Positions 55,069-64,000 of a stretch of 64,000 nucleotides of DNA are shown here, one piece after another (the stretch's first letter is position 1; each line of letters opens with the position of its first letter). The DNA comes from Albugo candida (taxonomy: Eukaryota; Oomycota; Peronosporomycetes; Albuginales; Albuginaceae): NCBI GenBank assembly GCA_905220665.1, contig CAJNAR010000167.1, positions 186,001 to 250,000 on the forward strand. The letters run 5' to 3'. The position numbers and the translations under genes are program-made. The notes beneath the pieces were generated by a model, which had not been told where the DNA came from, ran no database searches, and saw only the letters and a program-made list of their open reading frames with translations.

Positions 55069-58000
55069 ATGGCAATGACATCGAATAAGCGTCCACGAAC
55101 AGCGGGTTCCGATGCAAGTAATTCCATTGCTACGAAAGATGCAGTCATGTGTCTGAACATGAATGGAAGCTCCAAAGCGAACGTTAATGATCAGCGACAT
55201 CAGTTAATCGAACAATATCAGCAAATAACGCGACTTATCCATGAACGATATGGCTATATTCGGGCACTCCTAAACGAATTCTGGAGCACATTTGAAGCGA
55301 CTCATCCCGCAAAATCAGAGGATCTTCAGTTTTTGACGGACAGTGAATGGTTTTGGTTTATGGAAATGCGTTTTTTTATTATTTTTTTGTACGAAATGGC
55401 GTTTATGGAGTTTTCCAATTGCGTGACAAAGACCGATTCGCTAACCAAAAATGACGACACTCCTGTCAAGGAAGTCACAATTCACCGTCAGGATATGCAA
55501 GATCGAGTTGGATTTCTGGTAATTTGCTTTCTATCCTTTTTATTGCATTAGCTGAAAGCATATGTTGCATATTTTGGTAGGAGCTGATGAAAAATTATGT
55601 CTGTGAGATCGGAAAATTTCGCCTCGAAATCGCTCTGGAATTTGGAAAAACGCTTCCGCGAGTGTATCGGCTCGCGAAAATGTACAAACTCACCGACAAA
55701 GAAGTGGAATTATTTCAGCTTATGATCGTAAATCAGGGTGCTCAATCCAATACGGTGCGCTGTCAAATGCTTGAGGAAGACGCTCAGCGAAGGATGATGG
55801 CGTATCAGAGGCTGGCTGGAATCTCTGAAATCGATATAGCTGAATTTTATGATGATCAAAGAGAACACGTGAAAGAAGGAACGCTCATTGTGGATGAAGA
55901 AAGCTATGGAACGACTATAAATCTCTCCCATATTTGTGTGAGAGTGTTGTTAGGTCGTAAACTTTCCAATCATCAAGCGTTGAAGCTCAGTCAGACAGCT
56001 TTGGAAGAATTGTTAAAGGACGAAGGAATGGCTTTTGCAGACATGTTGGAATCCGAACACAAGACTTCAGACCCAACTCATATAGAACAGCATCAGACAA
56101 TCAACGAAAAATCTCATGTCGACCAGAAAAAGGAAAAAGACTGTGAGGTGGAGCTCATCGATAAAGAAGTAGCTGAATCTTCAGCATTCGCTTTCATTGG
56201 GGATTACACTCTGGAGAATTCCGAGAGACAAGCTGGCCAGGACAAGAAGCAAAGTACGGCAAGGACAGTCGACTCAGGAATCATAAAGACCGATGATCTT
56301 GAGCCTTACAATCCATCAAATCAACTGGAGTATCTCGAAGATCGTTTTCAAACCGTTGCATTCGCAATTCGCGCTTCTGGAGCCCGCGTCAAAGATCAGA
56401 TGAAAGAAGCAGGAACCAAGCAACCTTGGGAAACATCTGCCCACGCGAATGCCGGTCGACGCGAGCTGAAAGCCAAACAGCGCATTTACGATCGTCGGGC
56501 AGCCCATAGACTCAGTCTTACTCGAAAAGCAAATTTACCATTACCACGTCTGGAGGAGCTGTCTACCAAATTCAAATTGACCAAATTCGAGCAGAATGTG
56601 ATCGTCATGCTAATTGGCAAGACGATATCTCCAGTTATCAAAAATCTGATCGATGGTGTTGACACGTCCCCTGTCCAGCGAATGGATGAAAGTATCATAA
56701 TCAATCAGATTCTGTCGGTTTTTTGTGATACTTTTCAAGAGCAAGTAGCTCATCGCGTATTCTTTTACAAATCGTCTCGACTGCTGGCCAAAGGCCTGGT
56801 AAAATTACATCGCGGGCGTTGGCATTCTACGACGGGCGATTTGGTGGATCAACGTGTGGAGCTCGATCGTCGTGTTTTGGACTGGGTCGTTGGGCTCGAT
56901 ACCGAGATCAATGAGCTTGTGGAAGGATCTGATTTGTACAATCCAAAAGTGACCCTGGAGCAAGTTGTACTTCCCGATGAGCACAAAACTACTATTCTAC
57001 AAACGGTGGAGAGCTATGAGAATTTTCGGAAATACCGCAAGAAATACGAATTGGAAGACTCGTTTACCCACAGTTCAGGACTTGTTCTTCTACTGTGTGG
57101 AGCCAGTGGAACGGGGAAGACCATGACTGTGAATGCTGTTGCTCAGCACTTGGGCAAACGTGTGCTTCTGGTTGACTTTCCATCCTTGCAAGGAAAACGA
57201 AACGAAGGAGCCGAATCGGATGCTGATTTGCGAGGACTAGTCCGTGAAGCTGAAATGAGCAACGCTGTTCTGTTCTTTGACGAGTGTGAGACTATATTCA
57301 AGCAGCGTGATTTTGGTGGAGATCGTCTTTTGAATGCATTGCTGACAGAGATCGAGCGATACGAAGGAATTGTGTTTCTGGCCACAAATCGACCTTTCGA
57401 CTTGGATGAAGCCATGCATCGACGTATCACAGCTGTGTTCGAGTTCCAACCGCCTGATCATATCCAACGTCAAAAGATTTGGCACATTTTGCTGAAGAAC
57501 AATTTGAAAACGGCTGAGGATATTGACTGGGAAGCAATAAGTCTCAAATATGAGCTCAGTGGAGGATTCATAAAAAATGCGATACTATCTGCTCTGCTGA
57601 AAGCGATTTCAAGGTCTGCTGAGGATCCTATCATCAATCAGGAAGATATTGTCGCTGGATGTGCGCTTCAAATGCGTGGAAGTCTGCGAATGAAAACATT
57701 TGATCATCGGGTGGTTCCGACATCCGGCTTGGACTCTCTCATTGTTGAGAGCAGTGTCAAGGCAGAATTTCATCAGATTGTACAATTTGAGAAAGCCAGG
57801 AGTGTCATCTACGGTCAGTGGGGCTTTGATTTTGGGGAATCGAAAAGTAAGCAGAAGGGTATCAGCGTGTTGATATATGGCCCGCCAGGAATTGGCAAGG
57901 CTAATGCGGCCAAAAGCATCGGTTTTGAAGTGGGTCGGCCGCTAAAACTTGTCAGTTTCTCACAATTGCAGAGTGATTCAGCCGCGGAAACGAGAAAGGC

Positions 58001-58544
58001 TTTACGTGCCGTGTTTGACGATGCTCGTTTGATGGATGCAGTTCTTGTTTTAGAAGGCTTCGAATCATTTGGCAGTCATGTAGACGCAGGTCATAATCTC
58101 GATATGAAAATGGACGTACCTGCGATTCGAATGGAAGCAATGCGACTCATTGACATGATGGACAGCTTTCCTGGTATATCCATTCTGATCGCAGATGTGG
58201 AAAGCACAGCTTGCTCCTCGGTTCCGCGATCCGAATTTGCTCGACGACTCAAGTTTTTGGTGCAAATGCGAACGCCCAACGCCAAATTGCGTGAGAAATT
58301 ATGGCGAGGTTGTTTCCCGCCCCAAGCACCCATAGCTTCTAACGTGGATTTTGTGACTTTGGCGGAGCGATACCAATTGACGAATCGCGAAATCAGCAAC
58401 GCAGTGTTCCGTGCCGCCGCCAGTGCGGCCTTGCGGAAGCTTCCGGAACGCACAATTAAAATGAAGGATCTGACGAACGCAGCACAAGTAGAAAAGGATC
58501 GTTCTCGTGCGCATTCTGATGCCATGAGCAGCTTATTTGTTTGA
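55069..58544 (+). CDS. Large AAA protein with two AAA modules
   Basis: Two exons joined over a 62-bp intron (55519-55580) give 1,137 aa. The N-terminal half is helical and unassigned (the frame from YEDRFQTVAF to HRLSLTRKANLP resembles a linker). AAA1 is complete: Walker A GASGTGKT (about residue 656), Walker B VLFFDECE, sensor LATNRP and an arginine-rich MHRRIT. AAA2 (from about 910) has a weakened Walker A, GPPGIGKANAAKS, with Ala for the Thr/Ser after Lys, and VLVLEGFES instead of a D-E Walker B. So AAA1 is the likely ATPase and AAA2 structural. C-terminal helical lid segments are present. The overall layout recalls CDC48-like or uncharacterised oomycete AAA proteins; substrate unknown. 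Confidence 0.75.
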
Positions 58545-58608
58545 ATGGATTGAATTTCGATCGATTCTCACAGCCTCTTTGTACTCATTGCTATTTAATA
58601 AACAAGCA

Positions 58609-59319
58609 TCAGATTGTGAATGGAAGTTGATCTCCGCTAGTGAAATCCCTTGTGATGCAGTCTTTGGTGATGGTGACGGTCCGAATCACACCGCCTGAGC
58701 TTCCATCACGAGCCATTGCGTGCGCTAGCATCTTTTTCACAAAAGCCTGGCATTCTTCTTGGGTCATATCGGGTCTACGATTATGTCCTGTGTATGAGTG
58801 TACCACCCTAACTCGTTGTAATGTAGGACATTACCTGTAAGCCGCATCGACGAGTCCATAGATGTATGTAGAACCGCTCCCTCCAATCGCGAAATTTTGC
58901 TTCACCATCGCGCCTCCAATAGGAATCGAGTATACCTGACCTCCGTGAACAGGATCCCATCCTGCTACAATGATGCCCGCTAAAAGACGATCTTTGTTAT
59001 TGTAACACAGGGAGCGGAATAAATTGGCAGCTGTGTGGACTTTGGGAAGTTTTCCGACATCAAGAGAGTGAGATGAAAGAAAATAGCGAACGTAATCGGA
59101 TAACGCTTGAGTGTCAGCTGCCGAACCAGAACGACAGCAATAAATTCGATCGTGTAAGCCTGTCAGTTTGTCCGACACACGATTAGCAACGTAGGCACCC
59201 GTAGAGGTTCTACTGTCTGCTCCAAGTACGACGCCACCGTCAAATTTCACAGCGATGATCGACGTGCCGGCGTCGATCTCTCCGTTTTTCAAAAAGCTTG
59301 CCGCATTGATTTCTTGCAT
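58609..59319 (-). CDS. PSMB6: 20S proteasome subunit beta-1 (PSMB6/Pre3)
   Basis: Two exons (59319-58835, 58774-58609) give 216 aa. A short propeptide ends at Gly before the catalytic Thr of [64 protein letters not shown] and [11 protein letters not shown] are diagnostic of the caspase-like beta-1 subunit. It cleaves after acidic residues inside the 20S core. The 60-bp intron splits a Tyr-Arg codon pair. The last exon ends close (64 bp) to the oppositely oriented AAA gene. Confidence 0.97.
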
Positions 59320-59415
59320 TTTCGGTAAGGGGGTCAGATATCAATACAGCGTACCCTTATATCTGAATCAAATTATCTTGCACAGGTTATAAAATGTATT
59401 GTACAAACGAGCACT

Positions 59416-61312
59416 TCAATACTTTCGATATTTCCAATACGATAATTTACCAACTAAAAGGTCGTAGCTGACGGCTATCGCAATATACGTCAGCACGTCC
59501 GTCCCACGACGTATATGAAGCCACTGTATGCGTTTATGTATATCTTTTGAGACACTTAGACAGCTGCTACAGATTTCTGATTCAACTGACGTATTCGCAG
59601 ACGAAATCTTGCTTGCTGTAACGTAATGCCGTAACTTGCTATTGGCGACTTCGGATTGCTCCATACGGATCGACGTCGTCACTAAACCTTGCGTGATAAC
59701 TTCGGACATTAAAGAACACTGGTAGCCAGTTTTACGCTTTTGAACGAAACAGACGCACTCGCTACGTTCGTCGTTATCTTCACGACGATGCGCTAAGAGC
59801 TCTTCTTTGGGAATCCAGCGTCTGATGAGGACCATCGGAGACATCTGTAGATGTTCAGCATATTTTCGCAAAGTTAAACGAAAAATTGGTCCGTGATCAA
59901 CAAGCTGGAACAGCCAATTTCGTCGCGATACGCGGACAACTTCAAATAGTTCATGCGAGCCAAATCCGAGAATTCTACATCGCTTTAGGCCACCAGTAAC
60001 CTCAAATTCACGTTTATCTAGGATAAACACCTGCATTTGATGGAGAAGAATTAGATGGAATGTTTAACCAAAATGATTTCGAGTACCGTATCCGTATAGA
60101 ACGCCAAGGCATTTCTACCGCTCATTAATGATTCGCTTACCAAGTGCGAAACTCTGGCCGATTTGACGGATTCGGATTGTAAAGGCGAGCATTTCTTCGA
60201 ACAACATTTTCCGAATCGATGGACACAATTCAAATACATTTTGCACATACATTTCCCTGCTGAAGAACGCGCCAAGAGTTGTGAATACAAGTCGTACTGG
60301 TCTGACTCCTCATCAAATGAAAGCTGATTCAGCAAACGATCAATCTCTTCAAATAAATTCGATTCCTTTTCGGCTTTTATGGTGTCCAGATACACGGGAT
60401 GCTTCAAAACACCGTCAATTTCACCAAGCGATTCCAAAACTTGCATGATTTCTGCAGATACTTTAGTATTACCAGCCCACATTCTCTTCAACTTTCTACT
60501 CAAACGAATGATATAAACTCTTGACGCAGCTTTGGATAATTAACATACCCACGCAGACCATTTGTCAAGTAGTGCGTTTCAACAAATTGAACTTGGTGGC
60601 CGAGCTTTGAATCTCCTCGAAGCGTATTATACATCTCACGAGCATCGGACGGCGTACATTTAAACTCATGCTGTGATTCGCCAATGGAGATCTGATACAT
60701 AAAGTCGTCTTCGTCGCAGGGCTTTTTTCCTCGCTTCAACGCTTTTTTCCGGGTATTCTTGCTAGAACAAGTGGAAATCTCAATACGGCTGGACTGCACG
60801 TTTTCAGCTACAGTGAAAGTCAGCTAAAGAAGGATAAGAACGCTTCCGCAAACCCTACCTTGCAAAATTGGTTTGGGATCGTGCTGCTCGCAAAAATACG
60901 TTGCGTTTTGTAGGTTCGAGAGTGATTGTGCATCGCTTTCCGAATCATTGACTGAGATGCGTTGGTTCGATGGTGTTGCTTTCCATTCACAGGTCGACGG
61001 CGTATCCTTCAAACTCTCTGTGCAATCATTTTCCTCACATTCTCGTCTCGTTTTTCTACGCTCCCTTATATTATAAAAATGTACATGATCGTGATGTTTC
61101 ACGCTGCTTCGACGCAGTCGTTGATAGCTGGAGCGACTGGTACTACTACTATAACCGCTAGTGGCAGTGGAGGATGTATTGATCGATTCACTGGACCGCT
61201 TAGGTTTGAGCTCTTCTTGGTACCAACACAAAGGCTCGGAGGTCGTTATGATTTTTTTCAACGATCTCAAACTCGCTGCATCTCTCGTCACCATTTGAGG
61301 TGAGCATGGCAT
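59416..61312 (-). CDS. Multi-exon protein of unknown function
   Basis: Joining open segments on the minus strand gives one gene. Exon 1 starts at the ATG at 61312 (MPCSPQMVTRDAAS) and ends near 60859. A GT-AG intron leads to LQ-AENVQSSRIE. A second intron (donor GTATGT, about 60551) leads to GLRG-KLKRMWAG. A third (donor GTAAGC, about 60140) leads to SHL-VFILDKREFE and the C-terminal part. The first exon is Ser/Thr/Arg-rich and probably disordered. The C-terminal part (GFGSHELFEVVRVSRRNWLF to IAIAVSYDLLVGKLSYW) might be a tubby/LURP-one-like beta barrel with a final helix, but that is only a guess. No membrane helix or signal peptide. Product about 500 aa. Confidence 0.5.
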
Positions 61313-61507
61313 CGATAAAATGTATGTGCAGCTGCCTCCAAAAGTGACCAATGATCATTCTAAAACTCTGAACGACAAAGTCCGCTTTTATGCATAAGTA
61401 GCGCAACTTTTCCTGGCTCTAACCCTTCCCACGCCCAGTATTCGCTTCATTCTTGTAACGATTCCTTCTTTGCTCTGTGTCATAATCGGTGTACAGTGGG
61501 ATTATCA

Positions 61508-64000
61508 ATGTGGGTGTCAATAGTATATTTAGTCTGCTGTCTTCCCGTGTACCTCGTGCAAGTACACGGACAGGCCGTTCCTTCTCTCTCGTGGTGTACG
61601 GATTCAGCGAATACTGTTCTGACTACCTGCGGTCAGGCATGTGAGACCGATCAGCCCTGTGTTCAGTACGCAAAGAGAGCAAGCTGTATTGATGCATCTC
61701 GTAATGAATGCAAAAGCCGCGTTGTGGATGGATCAGCGTGTGTGTATCAATGCTTAAACACCGCCTACAATACGGCTGCGTCCAAATTCACGCTGTTTGT
61801 GAAAGAGCCAAAAGCTACCGATCACTTTGACTCGGAGGGGACGGTCTCATCATCGGCATTTCCCTCCGCTACAATCATGTCCATTTCCAGTTCTGCTTTC
61901 TCTTCTGAAGTTCGGAATGTGTACGTGACGTTCTTCTTGTGATCTATCATTGAAAATGATCCATTTTTTGTAAAGCCAAATTACGGGATTTGATAGCACA
62001 AGTGTGCAGAAAGGATCCATAAAGTCTGTCGATTTGACCAAGAAACCATTCAAGGATGCTGATCTGCTAGAAACACTGTACGTATCGATATACGTGCACC
62101 GATCTCGACGCCGACTGACGTGTTTTCGATTTGAAGCGTGCTGACCAATTTGGACCTTTCAACGTTCCCGGAAGACTTGGTATCAAAAACGACGCTTGTA
62201 TCCCTGTAAGCGTCACATCGATTACTCTTTACAAGGATTCTCATAGATCGAAATGCGTAGATGGCTCGAGAACTGTAATTTGATCGAATTGCCCGCATTC
62301 CTTGCAGCTATCTCTGGACTAACAGAATTGTTAGTTTGACCATGCATCATGCTTCTCGCTATCACTGACCTACTATTTACGTAGGATCTTGTCGAAGAAC
62401 AAGCTGGAGAGCCTATCTGACGGCAAAAAATATGCAAAGGCTCTGGAAGCAATTACAAATTTGTACGTTTGTAGTTTTTGATTTCATGAGCTGAAATATA
62501 AAGTGGCTAAATCAAGAGATCTGAGTGAAAACTCCTTAAAGTCTTTCGATTGGAGTCTACCACAAGTGACGTCATTGTAAGTGCTGGCTTCCCAGTCTCT
62601 TTGACGTGATTTACAAGACTCGAAGATCTTAGTGGAGTATGACAGAAACCTGGCAAATAATGCGATTTCATCATTCCCGACAGTCATATTCACGCTATCA
62701 AAACTCAATACTTTGTATGAAGCGGATTCCAACGGCTTTATTATCGTACTTATATTGTCTTCCAACTAGGAATCTAAATGGAAATCAGATAAATAAGCTC
62801 ACGATTACGACGACTCAAGCAAACTTTTTGAAGCGGCTGGACGACGATACAAAACTTGGAATACTAAGCATGAGTGGGTCTTGTGGTAGTAAGGCAACTG
62901 AATTGAAGATACACGATTCTATCGTATGCATTGATGACAGCAGCGGTACGTCGCGCTTGTATCTATCGATATACAGCTGCTCATTTTCCATCATCAGGAT
63001 CGAACAAGACTACTATCATTGCCGTATGTGTCTCTTTGGTCCTTACCTTACTGCTGGTGCTCGGTGTATTCTTTTGGTTTCGCCGCAAAAAACGCAATTT
63101 GGAATATCTTAACAGCCCGACGTTTGCAACCATGGAACGTGCTGGAGGACGGGTATCAAGAGTACGTTCGGGGTCGGGAAGGAGAAGCTCGATAGCATTT
63201 ACAGTGCCCGATACGCCTCCTCAGATAAGGGAGCCGCATCTTGCTATCGCGAAGCGCGTGGACATTGGTCTTGGTATACCGAGTTGGGATAGAAAAGATC
63301 AAAGTGGCTCTACAGCTCGCTGGCTCCAGACCGATAAAGGCTCGCACGGTCACACAAGCAACTCTGTAGCTATAAATGAGGTTCCACAAAGGCGCAGTAG
63401 TTTGACTTCGCGTCAAATAAGTCCGAATGTCGTGCAACTTTCAAAGAAAGATATTGTTTTTACTCGGCGACTGGCGAAAGGAGCTTTTGGCGAAGTATGG
63501 CTCGCACAATTAGAAATGGGATTTGTTGCTGTCAAGAAATTGATCACCGTCGACACCCAATCTATTGCTGGATTCATTGCAGAGCTGAATCTACTCGCCA
63601 GCTTTAATCACCCACGTATAATTCAACTGATTGGCGCGACATGGGATGAAACCTTTTCAGATTTGCATATTGTGACCGAATACATGAATTGTGGTGATTT
63701 GCTTACCGTTCTTCGGCAAAAGTCGCCCGTCGAACTCACGTGGACAGACGGCAAGGCGTTGTATTGCCTACAGATCTGTGAAGCAATATGCTACCTCCAC
63801 AGTCTGCAGCCGGCTCTGATTCATCGTGACATCAAATCACGTAATGTCTTGGTTGATTCTGCGAAAGGAGCTAAATTGACCGATTTTGGAGAATCACGTG
63901 AGCGTACTTTTCAGCATACAATGACAGCTGGAGTTGGTACAGCAAGATGGGTTGCACCAGAGATTATTCTTGGCGAAGACTACAGCGAGCTTGCTGATAT
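61508..64000 (+). CDS. LRR receptor-like kinase, TKL type (3' end outside window)
   Basis: The ATG at 61508 gives a signal peptide (MWVSIVYLVCCLPVYLVQ) and a Cys-rich ectodomain start with nine Cys. Leucine-rich repeats follow, each on its own exon (LWLENCNLIELPAFL, LSKNKLESLSD, LDLSENSLKSFD, LNLANNAISSFP, LNLNGNQINKL). After a final intron come a membrane helix (TTIIAVCVSLVLTLLLVLG), a Ser/Arg-rich juxtamembrane part, and the kinase: KGAFGEVWLA (Gly loop), VAVKKL, HRDIKSRNVL (catalytic loop) and TDFGESRE (DFG). TARWVAPEI ends just before the edge. DIKSRN and the N-lobe fit TKL kinases. Such receptors sense external cues at the cell surface. A broken copy of the TM-kinase part lies at 25280-26022. 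The ligand is unknown. Confidence 0.9.

Noticed and set aside
56316..58525. Minus-strand frames inside the AAA gene
   Set aside because: Long coding exon on the plus strand with conserved motifs explains them as shadows.

Overview
The window looks like nuclear DNA of an oomycete, most probably a small-genome obligate biotroph of the Albugo (white rust) type. The evidence is eukaryotic genes with many GT-AG introns of only about 46-65 bp, intergenic gaps as small as 60 bp, a stramenopile-type mitochondrial ALDH12 P5C dehydrogenase, a TKL-type leucine-rich-repeat receptor kinase, and many lineage-specific secreted proteins. The genus is an inference; the oomycete assignment is firmer.

There are three blocks. 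Left block (1-10.6 kb): compact conserved genes. These are an RNFT-like membrane E3 ligase (running off the left edge), a three-repeat Myb factor, RNA polymerase subunit Rpb12, the 60S export adaptor NMD3, P5C dehydrogenase and a secretory-pathway prolyl 4-hydroxylase with an unusual repeat insertion. Middle block (about 10.6-45.2 kb): a repeat-rich, gene-poor island. It holds a dead second prolyl hydroxylase, a full-length 7.0 kb LINE with a perfect 17-bp target duplication, a decayed LINE of the same family, small non-autonomous insertions, a 333-bp tandem repeat, and broken copies of a receptor kinase, a GH31 glucosidase, a SHAQKYF-type Myb protein and secreted proteins. It also holds three members of a secreted family that looks like pepsin-fold (A1) proteins lacking both catalytic Asp motifs; one is intact (43.0-44.3 kb) and two are broken. 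Right block (45.2-64 kb): compact conserved genes again. These are a Ser/Thr kinase, a ZMAT5-like zinc-finger gene, the COPII GTPase SAR1, an N-terminal-motor kinesin, a TMEM94/ERMA-like P-type-ATPase relative, a tandem AAA protein, proteasome beta-1 (PSMB6), an unknown multi-exon gene, and an LRR receptor kinase cut by the right edge.

The conserved genes serve general housekeeping (transcription, ribosome export, proline catabolism, ER export, protein turnover, transport) and form no single pathway. They are often divergent or tail-to-tail with very small gaps. The island separates them and shows what rapid gene turnover leaves behind: duplicates, stops, frameshifts and transposons. The best candidate for something undescribed is the secreted A1-like, catalytically dead family, together with the re-used upstream module (26.4-26.9 and 42.5-43.0 kb) that precedes two unrelated signal-peptide reading frames. 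Exon joins were inferred by hand from splice consensus, reading frame and family similarity; no search was run.
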